A DNA stretch of 53,750 nt from Pseudomonadota bacterium. Its GTDB lineage: Bacteria; Desulfobacterota; Desulfobulbia; Desulfobulbales; Desulfurivibrionaceae. The first letter of the stretch is position 1. Each line of letters opens with the position of its first letter. The notes under the pieces are model-generated. The model saw only the letters and a list, made by a program, of their open reading frames with translations, was not told the origin of the DNA and did no database searches. Location of the stretch: assembly GCA_018830485.1 (NCBI GenBank), contig JAHJRQ010000005.1, forward strand, positions 1 through 53,750, written 5' to 3'. Below are positions 42,557-50,028 of this stretch, one piece after another. The position numbers were made by a program, and so were the translations under genes.

Positions 42557-43345
42557 TCAGATCCCTGTTGCCGGCACAAAACGGTGTGCGGCAAGATGTT
42601 CTTTCTTCCACTGGGCCCGCCAACACACTTTTTCCCGCCATCCTTGATCCTCCGGCGTGGCGGACTTCTTGCGGCTGCTGACCTCTTCCACCCGGCCATT
42701 GGCGAAGATGACCAGGGTGTCGGCAAAGACCTCCACGTCGGCAGGATCATGGGTAATGACCACCAGGGGCACATCGAACCGCTGCCGAATCTCCAGCAGC
42801 TCCATGCGCATCCGGTGGCGCAGCATGGAATCCAGGGCGGAAAACGGCTCGTCCAGCAGGAGGATGGAGGGCTTCTTGATCATGGCGCGGGCCAGGGCCA
42901 CCCGCTGCTTCTGCCCTCCGGAAAGCTCCGCCGGATAGCTTTCGGCCAGATGACTGATCTCAAAGGAGGCCATGATCTCCGCCACCTCCTGCCGACTGTC
43001 AGATGACAGCGTGAGAGGCCAGGCTTTTTTCAAGGGATAGGCGATGTTTTCCCGAACGGTGCAATGGGGAAACAGGGCATAGTCCTGAAACAGGTAGCCC
43101 ACCCCCCGCTTGCGTGCCGGGAGGTTGATCCCCCGCTGCTCATCAAAAAGCGTTTCGCCGCCCACCACAATCCTGCCCTGCTCAGGGGCAACCAGCCCGG
43201 CAATGGCCTGGATGGTAAGGCTCTTGCCCGATCCCGAGGCGCCGAATACCACGGTGAGATCGTCCTGGGAGGAAAAGGCCGCTTCCAGCTCAAAACGCCG
43301 ATCGCCGGAGTGCAGGGTTTTTTTGATATCCACCTCAAGCCTCAT
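42557..43345 (-). CDS. modC: Molybdate ABC transporter ATP-binding protein
   Basis: A 262-aa ABC ATPase. Walker A GASGSGKSLT lies near residues 35-44, the Q-loop in LFQDYALFPH, the signature LSGGQKQRVALARA, Walker B SILLLDEPFSALD and the switch His in VITHD. Typical ModC has a C-terminal Mop domain; this protein ends soon after the ATPase core, so regulation by bound molybdate through that domain appears to be missing. It overlaps modB by four bases (ATGA). Confidence 0.93.
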   Translation of the reverse strand: MRLEVDIKKTLHSGDRRFELEAAFSSQDDLTVVFGASGSGKSLTIQAIAGLVAPEQGRIVVGGETLFDEQRGINLPARKRGVGYLFQDYALFPHCTVRENIAYPLKKAWPLTLSSDSRQEVAEIMASFEISHLAESYPAELSGGQKQRVALARAMIKKPSILLLDEPFSALDSMLRHRMRMELLEIRQRFDVPLVVITHDPADVEVFADTLVIFANGRVEEVSSRKKSATPEDQGWREKVCWRAQWKKEHLAAHRFVPATGI

Positions 43346-44010
43346 CGCCCTGCCCTCCCTCTGTTTGCCAGTTTGTTGGTCATGACGAGAATGGTGACGC
43401 AGACCACCGACATGATGACCACCAGGGTGTTGGCCAGGCTGTAATCCCCGGCCTGCACGGCATCAAACACCGCCAGGGCCGCAGTCTGGGTCTTGCCCTC
43501 GATATTGCCCGCCACCATCAGGGTAGCGCCGAAATCCCCCATGGCCCTGGCAAAGGCGAGCATGGTCCCGGCCAGCAGCCCCCGCGCAGCCAGGGGCAGG
43601 GTGATCCGGAAAAACACCCGCAGCTCCGTGTCGCCCAGGATGCGGGCCGCCTGTTCGTATTCGGAGGAGACCCCCTCAAAGGCGGCGCGGGCGGACTTGA
43701 ACAACAGGGGAAAGGCCACCGTCGTCGCGGCAAGCACCGCCCCCTGCCAGGTGAACATCAGGCTTATTCCGAAATGCGCATTGAGCCAACCACCCAGCCA
43801 GCCGTTTCTGCCCCAGACCACGATGAGATAATAGCCCAAAACCGTGGGCGGCATCACCAGTGGCAGGGTCAGGACGGCGTCGAGAACATCTCGGCCCCAA
43901 AAAGAAAAACGGGCGGTGAGCCAGGCAAAACCCACACCAAAGACAAAGGCCAGCAGAGTCGCGCAGGCGGCGATCCGCAGGGTGAGCCACAGGGGAGTCA
44001 GGTCGGGCAT
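43342..44010 (-). CDS. modB: Molybdate ABC transporter permease
   Basis: A 222-aa inner-membrane permease with about five hydrophobic segments. The EAA loop that docks the ATPase is visible in EYEQAARILGDTELRVFFRITLPLAARGLLAG. The N-terminus LTPLWLTLRIAACATLLAFVFG is typical of ModB. It starts 26 bases after the modA stop behind AAGGAAACG and overlaps modC. Confidence 0.95.
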   Translation of the reverse strand: MPDLTPLWLTLRIAACATLLAFVFGVGFAWLTARFSFWGRDVLDAVLTLPLVMPPTVLGYYLIVVWGRNGWLGGWLNAHFGISLMFTWQGAVLAATTVAFPLLFKSARAAFEGVSSEYEQAARILGDTELRVFFRITLPLAARGLLAGTMLAFARAMGDFGATLMVAGNIEGKTQTAALAVFDAVQAGDYSLANTLVVIMSVVCVTILVMTNKLANRGRAGR

Positions 44011-44036
44011 GATCGTTTCCTTCAGTGAGCAGCCGG

Positions 44037-44852
44037 CTATGGCCTGGTATACCCAAAGGGCATAAGTTTCGTTTGAGCAGGCAAGCTGCTCGACTCAGCT
44101 TTAAAGCCGTATTTCACCAAAATTCCCTGCGCCTCGGGGCTTCGCAGATAGCGGATAAAGGCCTGCCCCTTCTCCTTGTTGGCGCTGGCCGCCACAACAG
44201 CCACAGGATAGACAATGGGCTTATCGGTGGGGATTTGGGCCGCAACCCGCACCCGCTCTTTTGCCGCCGCAGCATCCGTGGCATAGACAAAACCCGCCTC
44301 CACCTCGCCCCGCATCACATATTCCATCGCCTGTTTTACCGAGATGCCCATGACGCATTTGGGCGCCAGCGACTCCCACAGCCCCTGCCTTTCCAGGGTA
44401 GCCTTGGTGTATCTGCCCACCGGCACCGAGTCGGGATTGCCCATGGCGATTTTTTGCACCTTTCCTGATTTCAGATCAGCAAGACCCATTACCACGGGCC
44501 GATTCGCCGGGACGATGAGCACCAGGGAATTTCCCACGAAATCAACCCTGCTCCCCGGCAAGATCAACCCGCCCTTTTCCGCCTTGTCCATGCTCTCCTG
44601 ATCGGCCGAGGCAAAGACATCCGCCGGGGCGCCTTGGGCAATCTGCTGCAGCAAGGGGCCGGTGGCGGCGAAATTAAAGTTGACCTTCACCCCCGGATTT
44701 TTCACCATGAACGATTTGCCGATCTCCTTGAACGACTCGGTCAGACTGGCGGCAGCGGAAACGAGCAGCTCGGTTTCCGCGCGGGCAGGGCTTGGCGACC
44801 AAAACATTGAGGGGAGTGCGATGAACAGACAGAGTAAGGTTCTTACAAACAT
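44037..44852 (-). CDS. modA: Molybdate-binding periplasmic protein
   Basis: A 271-aa substrate-binding protein. The N-terminus MFVRTLLCLFIALPSMF is a signal peptide with likely cleavage after SPARA. The mature part has the ModA pattern VSAAASLTESFKEIGK, NFAATGPLLQQIAQGAPADVFASAD and GEVEAGFVYATDAAA. Position and family both indicate molybdate or tungstate. I chose the ATG at 44852 behind AAGGAG; a start at 44894 has no ribosome site. It is the first gene of modA-modB-modC-nifV. Confidence 0.94.
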   Translation of the reverse strand: MFVRTLLCLFIALPSMFWSPSPARAETELLVSAAASLTESFKEIGKSFMVKNPGVKVNFNFAATGPLLQQIAQGAPADVFASADQESMDKAEKGGLILPGSRVDFVGNSLVLIVPANRPVVMGLADLKSGKVQKIAMGNPDSVPVGRYTKATLERQGLWESLAPKCVMGISVKQAMEYVMRGEVEAGFVYATDAAAAKERVRVAAQIPTDKPIVYPVAVVAASANKEKGQAFIRYLRSPEAQGILVKYGFKAESSSLPAQTKLMPFGYTRP

Positions 44853-44897
44853 GGCAAGGCTCCTTTTAATGATCTTGATATGGCCTCGCAACAACTC

Positions 44898-44975
44898 GTC
44901 ATCCCGGCGAAGGCCGGGGTCCAGCCTTTCTGCAACTATCCGAAATGACAGGATTCCGGCCTTCGCCGGAATGAC
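44898..44975. repeat. Dispersed palindromic repeat, family A, copy 2
   Basis: Arms GTCATCCCGGCGAAGGCCGG and CCGGCCTTCGCCGGAATGAC enclose ~38 bases. It lies between modE and modA and may separate their transcripts. Related to 37550-37611 and 46984-47055. Confidence 0.75.
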
Positions 44976-44993
44976 GGGATGTCGCGTTTTTCT

Positions 44994-45404
44994 TTACGGT
45001 TCCGCGCCAGGGTCGCCACACCAGGCATCACCCAACGTTTCGCCCAGCTTCGCGGTCATTTCCTGCAACACAGCTTGAAACCTGGCGTGATACTCCCAAA
45101 AAACCGCGATCGCCCGCTCGCCCGCCGGGGTCAGCCTGGCACCGCCGCCGCTCTTGCCGCCCCGGGAGGTCTCCACCAGCTTGCAGCCTGCCTGGCGGTT
45201 CATGGAATCGAGAAGATCCCAGGCATGCTTGTACGACATCTCCATGGAACGGGCCGCCTGGGCCAAGGAGCCATGCTCCCCGATCCGCTCCAGCAGCACC
45301 ACCCTTCCGTAGCCGAGAAAAGTGCCCTCCTCGCCTTCGAGCCAGAGCCTTCCGCGCCACTGAAAGCCGGATTTCATCGTGCCGTGCGGTGTCTTATTTT
45401 TCAT
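44994..45404 (-). CDS. ModE-type winged-helix regulator (DNA-binding domain only)
   Basis: A 136-aa protein consisting of the ModE/LysR-like winged helix: LLERIGEHGSLAQAARSMEMSYKHAWDLLDSMN is the helix-turn-helix (near residues 37-69), then TSRGGKSGGGARLTPAGE is the wing. Full ModE has a C-terminal pair of Mop domains that bind molybdate; these are absent, as in many single-domain ModE proteins. Starts at 45404 or 45377 are possible, neither with a good ribosome site. It lies directly upstream of modABC-nifV and carries a ModE-like operator at its own start. Confidence 0.85.
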   Translation of the reverse strand: MKNKTPHGTMKSGFQWRGRLWLEGEEGTFLGYGRVVLLERIGEHGSLAQAARSMEMSYKHAWDLLDSMNRQAGCKLVETSRGGKSGGGARLTPAGERAIAVFWEYHARFQAVLQEMTAKLGETLGDAWCGDPGAEP

Positions 45405-45406
45405 TG

Positions 45407-45430
45407 CGTTATATTTATCAAAATATAACG
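45407..45430. promoter_or_regulatory. ModE-box-like operator
   Basis: A 24-base palindrome with perfect 10-base arms CGTTATATTT / AAATATAACG and four central bases (ATCA). The 9-base outer arms with 6 central bases match the layout of the E. coli modA operator (CGTTATATT-N6-TACATAACG). It ends two bases before the modE-type start codon, suggesting autoregulation, and perhaps molybdate-dependent control of mod/nifV. Confidence 0.75.
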
Positions 45431-45452
45431 GTTGCGCAACTCATTTTCGCAC

Positions 45453-45499
45453 AAAAAAACCCGCCTGTCTCAACCTGGGAAGGGAGCGAGACAGGCGGG
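45453..45499 (-). terminator. Terminator after the porin gene
   Basis: A 12-bp perfect stem CCCGCCTGTCTC / GAGACAGGCGGG with a 16-nt loop; on the minus strand it is followed by a run of seven T. It starts 32 bases beyond the porin stop and separates the porin from the modE-type gene. Confidence 0.85.
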
Positions 45500-45531
45500 C
45501 TGATCAGGGGCAAGAAACAGGCAAAACCCCG

Positions 45532-46332
45532 CTAGAACGCCAGGCTCACGGAAACACCGCCATAGATAAAATCGTCGTCGCTCTCGCCAATAGTGGTTGT
45601 GTTATCGATCTTCAGGCGATCTTCCGCGTCGGAACTGAGCGGGAAGGAATAATACACCTGCGGAGTGACCGAAACATACTGATTCACCGGAATCTTCATG
45701 GACACGGACAGAAGTCCATCGTGGAAATTGTTATAGGCATCATTGGCGTCGTCCGGGTCTGCATAGGAACTCGCCTCATCCGCAGCGAGATAGCCTACCT
45801 GGGCGCCGAAGTCCAAGGCGAGGTCCCCGGTGACAGGCAGTGAATGTGAAACCCCGAGGGTCGCGTACCATCCGGCAAAATGATCGATGTCACGGTAGAT
45901 CTTGAGCGTCGGTTTCAACAAGGTATCGAGGGTGGCGCTCAGAAATACCTCCTGGCTGTCGGTGGCAGCATCCAGCGCATAATAGATGTAACCGGTGGAG
46001 AAATTCACCGGCCCCATGGCCCAATCATAGGACAAAGTCATGTCGGTTTCGGTCCAGTTGTTGGAATCCTCGCCGCTTCTGTTCCAGCGGTCGGTGTCAA
46101 GGTTCCCCCAGAGGTTGACGGCAAAACCTTTGTAGCCGACGGTCGCGGAGGGCTGCACCACAATGCTGTCCTTTGTGTAGGCGAATCCGCGCCATACATA
46201 TTGACTCAACGCGCCAACGGTCAGGTTCGCCGTGGGCTTCTCCTCCTCGGCAAAGGCCAGGCCGGAAAACATGGAAAGACATGCCCCTGTGGCGGCAACA
46301 CCAACCAACAACTTTCTTGCGATTCTACTCAT
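45532..46332 (-). CDS. TorF-like putative outer-membrane porin
   Basis: A 266-aa exported beta-barrel protein. A signal peptide (SRIARKLLVGVAATGACLSMF, cleaved near GLAFA) precedes alternating polar/non-polar strands. The pattern TVGALSQYVWRGFAYTKDSI followed by VGYKGFAVNLWGN matches the TorF/gcw_chp-type family, and the protein ends with the barrel signature SLAF (C-terminal Phe). The cargo is unknown; genes of this family often accompany nutrient transport systems. The ATG at 46332 follows AGAAAGGAG. A sigma-54-like site lies about 105 bases upstream, hinting at nitrogen control. Confidence 0.78.
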   Translation of the reverse strand: MSRIARKLLVGVAATGACLSMFSGLAFAEEEKPTANLTVGALSQYVWRGFAYTKDSIVVQPSATVGYKGFAVNLWGNLDTDRWNRSGEDSNNWTETDMTLSYDWAMGPVNFSTGYIYYALDAATDSQEVFLSATLDTLLKPTLKIYRDIDHFAGWYATLGVSHSLPVTGDLALDFGAQVGYLAADEASSYADPDDANDAYNNFHDGLLSVSMKIPVNQYVSVTPQVYYSFPLSSDAEDRLKIDNTTTIGESDDDFIYGGVSVSLAF

Positions 46333-46436
46333 CTCCTTTCTCCTTTCTAAAATAGTGAACGCCATAACAATATTTCTGAACATCCGTACCCTCTGGGGTC
46401 GCAGGCGAGCGCACAAGCACTCGTACACCTTAACTT

Positions 46437-46452
46437 ATCAAGTTATGTGCCA
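46437..46452 (-). promoter_or_regulatory. Sigma-54-like promoter before the porin
   Basis: On the minus strand TGGCAC-ATAAC-TTGAT: a perfect -24 element and a -12 with one deviation (TTGAT for TTGCT) at the correct spacing. No clear NifA-type TGT-N10-ACA site was found upstream of it. Confidence 0.5.
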
Positions 46453-46509
46453 ACTCGAAAAGAGATTCTCAAAAAAAACAAAACTACTTGGATTACATAG
46501 AGAAAATAG

Positions 46510-46553
46510 CCAGCAAGCTCCTCAACGCGACAATGCGCCGGGGAGCTTGCTGG
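46510..46553 (-). terminator. Terminator-like hairpin after the 85-aa gene
   Basis: A 12-bp stem CCAGCAAGCTCC / GGAGCTTGCTGG with a 20-nt loop, followed on the minus strand by CTATTTTCT. It lies ~70 bases past the stop of the 85-aa gene and upstream of the porin promoter. Confidence 0.6.
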
Positions 46554-46622
46554 ACAAAAATGTAACAAAAAACATAACAAGCTAACACAAATGTAATCAA
46601 CCCATTCCGCCCCGGCCCCGGC

Positions 46623-46880
46623 CTACTCCTTCTCCTTGTCCTTAACGCTGCAGGTCCGCACCGAGTCGATCTTTGCCCAATCGTAGTAGGTATTGAAACT
46701 CTTGCCGTCCTTTCCCTCTTCCGTAATCCGGACAAACTCCTCGCCGAGAAAGATCACTGCCTTCTCGTAGACCTTGCCCTCGTTTATCTGCACCGAAACG
46801 CCCTTGCGCAGCTTGCGGGACATGGTCCCTTGCACCGGCATGGAAGAATACTCAAACACCTTTTCCCAGGTAGCTTTCAT
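46623..46880 (-). CDS. Small hypothetical protein
   Basis: An 85-aa soluble, charged protein of predicted beta-strand character (KGVSVQINEGKVYEKAVIFLGEEFVRITEE) with a Cys near the end (RTCSVKDKEKE). No family is recognised. The ATG has GAGGTGATG upstream, and codon use is like its neighbours. It lies between the nif genes and the porin on the same strand, separated from nifB by a family-A repeat. Confidence 0.6.
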   Translation of the reverse strand: MKATWEKVFEYSSMPVQGTMSRKLRKGVSVQINEGKVYEKAVIFLGEEFVRITEEGKDGKSFNTYYDWAKIDSVRTCSVKDKEKE

Positions 46881-46983
46881 TGCATCACCTCATTGAATTT
46901 TTTATTATCTGATTGCCATTAAACTTCAGGCAGCACAGGGATTGATCATATGCGCTTTGTGTCAAAGTCTTACTTGTGAGCAT

Positions 46984-47055
46984 GTCATTCCGGCGGAGGC
47001 CGGAATCCAGAGAAATTAGCTACCATACCTGGATTCCGGCCTCCGCCGGGATGAC
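46984..47055. repeat. Dispersed palindromic repeat, family A, copy 3
   Basis: Arms GTCATTCCGGCGGAGGCCGG...AATCCAG and CTGGATTCCGGCCTCCGCCG...GGATGAC enclose ~20 bases. The paired changes (GAAGG to GGAGG with CCTTC to CCTCC) keep the stem intact relative to copies 1 and 2. Confidence 0.75.
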
Positions 47056-47093
47056 GGAAAAACTTGCGGAAGGGTAGTAACAATCAGAATTCT

Positions 47094-48368
47094 TCAGGAG
47101 CACCCGCCGCCGGAGCCGACACAGCCGCCGGAGGCGCAGGACTTCTTCCGTTTCTGCAGGGGCGCGATATTGGCGCCTTCGTATATCGCCTTCACGCCGT
47201 CCACGATAAAGCCGCCCATCTCCACCGGCTTTACCCCGGCTTTTTCAAGAATACCGCGGGGTGTTTCACCCACGTTGCTCACCAGGACCGCCCGGCAATC
47301 ATTCAAGACCCGGGCCAGCGAGGTCCAGCGCTGCAAGCCGCCGTTCACCTTGGGCGCGGGCCGCTCTTCCACAAGCAGATACTCATCTCCCTTGCGTTCA
47401 TAGATCTGAAAGCGATTGGCCTCGCCAAGGTGCTGATTGATCAAAACTCCCTCCATGGTGGCCACCGCCACATAGGGCCGGATCTCCGGCGGCAGGGCAG
47501 GCAGTTGCGCACAGGCGGACAGACAGCCCCGCATCTCCTCGGTCCGGTCCTGGTCGAGCAGACCCACAGCATCGGCCCGGCACCGTGTGCAGTGGCGCAT
47601 CTGGGGCAGAAACTTCTCCGCCTCGGTGCGCATCGCCCCAACTTCCTCCTTGGAGGGCTCGCGGATCTCGCCGAAGGGGGTGCCCACATTGGGGAACATG
47701 GCCATACAGTTGAAAAGATCGGCGCCCAACTCCTTCATGGTTTCCGCAACCTTGAGGATATGCTGATCGTTGATCCCCGGAATCAGAATGGAGTTGATCT
47801 TCACTGTGATCCCGTGCGCCTTCAGGGCCTTGACCGCCCCCAACTGCCGGGAGAGCAGCAGCTCCGCCGCCTGGCGGCCCTGATAGGCAACCTTGCCGTC
47901 GCGGACCCAACTGTAAATCTTGGCCCCCACCTCCGGATCAACGGCATTGATGGTGATGGTCACATGGGAGACATTCAGCTCGGCCAACTCAGGGATATAC
48001 GGGCCGATGCCCAAGCCGTTACTGGCCAGACAGAGGATCATCTGCGGGTAATTTTTGTTGATCAACCGCATGGTTTCCATGGTCGCCTCGGCATTGGCAA
48101 AGGGGTCACCGGGTCCGGCGATGCCGGCCACGGTGATGCGCGGCTCCTTTTCCAGAACCTTGCCCATGTAGACCAGAGCCTGCTCAGGGGTCAAGATGGT
48201 ACTGGTCACCCCGGGCCGCGACTCGTTGACGCAGTCGTATTTGCGGTCGCAGTAATTGCATTTGATATTGCAGTTCGGCGCCACCGGCAGATGGACGCGC
48301 CCGGCCTGTCCTTTCATGGCCGGGTTGAAGCAGGGATGTTTGTTCAGGTCTTTGTGTATCTCGCTCAT
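47094..48368 (-). CDS. nifB: Nitrogenase cofactor biosynthesis protein NifB
   Basis: A 424-aa radical SAM enzyme that fuses two [4Fe-4S] clusters and inserts carbide to make NifB-co, the precursor of FeMo-co. The N-terminus has HPCFNPAM, then the SAM motif CNIKCNYC (Cx3Cx2C) followed by DRKYDC. The C-terminal part from ~300 (VAVATMEGVLINQHLGEANRF onward) is the NifX-like cofactor-binding domain. The tail is rich in Cys and Gly (KSCASGGCVGSGGGCS). The ATG follows AAGGGAG. It is the third gene after nifE and nifN; no sigma-54 site was seen in front of it. Confidence 0.97.
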   Translation of the reverse strand: MSEIHKDLNKHPCFNPAMKGQAGRVHLPVAPNCNIKCNYCDRKYDCVNESRPGVTSTILTPEQALVYMGKVLEKEPRITVAGIAGPGDPFANAEATMETMRLINKNYPQMILCLASNGLGIGPYIPELAELNVSHVTITINAVDPEVGAKIYSWVRDGKVAYQGRQAAELLLSRQLGAVKALKAHGITVKINSILIPGINDQHILKVAETMKELGADLFNCMAMFPNVGTPFGEIREPSKEEVGAMRTEAEKFLPQMRHCTRCRADAVGLLDQDRTEEMRGCLSACAQLPALPPEIRPYVAVATMEGVLINQHLGEANRFQIYERKGDEYLLVEERPAPKVNGGLQRWTSLARVLNDCRAVLVSNVGETPRGILEKAGVKPVEMGGFIVDGVKAIYEGANIAPLQKRKKSCASGGCVGSGGGCS

Positions 48369-48422
48369 GATTTTCTCCCTTATGTCTCTCGATTAATTCT
48401 CTAGCAAAACTTCAAAAACACC

Positions 48423-48492
48423 CTTCGACAGGCTCAGGGCGAACGGAGAGACTTAGTCAATTGATCTTCCGCTCGTGCTGAGCCTGTCGAAG
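48423..48492. repeat. Dispersed inverted repeat, family B, copy 2
   Basis: Arms CTTCGACAGGCTCAGGGCGA and CTCGTGCTGAGCCTGTCGAAG enclose ~28 bases, in the gap between nifN and nifB. Related to 33601-33669. Confidence 0.65.
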
Positions 48493-48513
48493 CACTTGTC
48501 TATTACCAACCCA

Positions 48514-49872
48514 TCACATGTAGCTGTATCCAACCTCGGAAGTGTCCTGTTTGACCGCGATCATGGTATTGGCGATCAGGTCGAAAAGCTGCTGCGCCCC
48601 GTGGTAGCCGATGTGCAGGAGCCGCTGGCCGCCCATCCGGTCATGGATGGGGAACCCGACCCGGATCAGCGGGATGCCCAAACCTCGCGCCAGGGTATAC
48701 CCCTTGCTGTGGCCGAGGAAGAAATCCGGCTTGAGCTCCGCGGCCAATTCGCCGATCTCGAAAAAATCCATGCCCTCATGTATCCGGGGTATTTCCAGCC
48801 CAAAGCCTTCCACCGCCTTTTCGATGGCCTTAACAAACCCGCCGCTGGTGCCGCCCGAGGCGCACAGCACCGGCTGCACCCCGATCTCGGCCAGGAAAGA
48901 AGTCAACCCGATGACCAGATCCTCTTCGCCGTAGACAATGGCCCGTTTGCCGAATATGTACTTGTGGCCGTCCACCAGACTGTCCACCAAGCGGCCTCTT
49001 GCCATGGCGTACTTCTCCGGCATGGGGTTCCCGGACAGCCCGCTCAACATCTCGAAAAACCGATCCGTCTCCCGGATGCCCACCGGCATGCCCAAACGGT
49101 GCAGGTCCACGTTGTAGGTCTTTTCAAGATGGCTGCCCGCGGAGAGCTGGTCCGGCAGGGTATGGCCGAACTCCACGGTGGCTTTGGCTCCGCTCATTGC
49201 CCGGATATCGCTGATCTTGGTCCCGCCCTTGGGAATCAGGGGATAATCCCGCAGGGCCGGGCCGTCGAGGGTTTCGGAAAAATCAGGGAGCACGGTGGCA
49301 GTCAAGCCGCAATCCACAACAATCTCCTTGAGGCTCCTGAGATCGGCAGCCGAGAGAAAGCCGGGCAGGATGTTGACCGTGGAGTTCGCTTCCGACTCCA
49401 CGGTCAACTGCTCCACCAGAGCCCGCACCGCCGCATGGAACCCCTCCATGTGGGTGCCCGAATAGCTTGGGGTCGAAACCTGCACCAGCAGCGGGCCGCC
49501 GTCCTGCATGAATTCCCGGCGGTACTCAAAGAGCAGCCGTTTCACGTCGTCGCCGATGGTTTCGGTGAGACAGGTGGTGGCGATGCCGATGAGGGCCGGG
49601 TGGTATTTTTCCGTCACGTTTTTCAAGCCCAGCTTGAGGTTCGCCCCGCCGCCGTAGACCGCGTTCTTCTCCCCCAGCGAGGAGGAGGCGATGTCGATGG
49701 GCTCGTTGAAATGACTGATGATGTAGCGCCGCATGTAGGTGGCGCAGCCCTGGGAGCCGTGGAGAAAGGGCACCGCCCCTTCCACGCCCCGAAAGGCGAG
49801 GCTAGCGCCCAGCGGCTTGCACAGCTTGCAGGCATTGGTGGTGGAGACATAATTCGGCAGTATCTTGCCCAT
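48514..49872 (-). CDS. nifN: FeMo-cofactor scaffold protein NifN
   Basis: A 452-aa homologue of NifK that pairs with NifE as the scaffold on which NifB-co matures. It has CKLCKPLGASLAFRGVEGAVPFLHGSQGCATYMRR (cluster cysteines and the HGSQGC motif) near the N-terminus, GIATTCLTETIGDD near 97, and DFFLGHSKGYTLA near 375. NifN is separated from NifK by its shorter N-terminus and by lying next to nifE. The ATG follows GAGGACTG. It lies 121 bases after nifE; the gap holds an inverted repeat. Confidence 0.93.
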   Translation of the reverse strand: MGKILPNYVSTTNACKLCKPLGASLAFRGVEGAVPFLHGSQGCATYMRRYIISHFNEPIDIASSSLGEKNAVYGGGANLKLGLKNVTEKYHPALIGIATTCLTETIGDDVKRLLFEYRREFMQDGGPLLVQVSTPSYSGTHMEGFHAAVRALVEQLTVESEANSTVNILPGFLSAADLRSLKEIVVDCGLTATVLPDFSETLDGPALRDYPLIPKGGTKISDIRAMSGAKATVEFGHTLPDQLSAGSHLEKTYNVDLHRLGMPVGIRETDRFFEMLSGLSGNPMPEKYAMARGRLVDSLVDGHKYIFGKRAIVYGEEDLVIGLTSFLAEIGVQPVLCASGGTSGGFVKAIEKAVEGFGLEIPRIHEGMDFFEIGELAAELKPDFFLGHSKGYTLARGLGIPLIRVGFPIHDRMGGQRLLHIGYHGAQQLFDLIANTMIAVKQDTSEVGYSYM

Positions 49873-49893
49873 AGACAGTCCTCATTTTTTTTG

Positions 49894-50028
49894 GCCACGA
49901 AATCCACGAAAAACACTAAAGTTTTGGGAATTACCCGGCTACACCTCCCCTGCTTCGCCGCTAAGCGGGAGTGAAGAACGAAATGTTGATCCGTTACAAA
50001 TTTCGTGTCCTTTCGTGGTTTTCGTGGC
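49894..50028. repeat. Inverted repeat between nifN and nifE
   Basis: GCCACGAAATCCACGAAAAA...CACTAAA (from 49894) is an imperfect complement of TTTCGTGTCCTTTCGTGGTT...TTCGTGGC (50001-50028). The right arm encodes the final residues of NifE (SHENHERTRNL). This kind of CACGAA repeat is found dispersed in many bacterial genomes. Confidence 0.6.
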
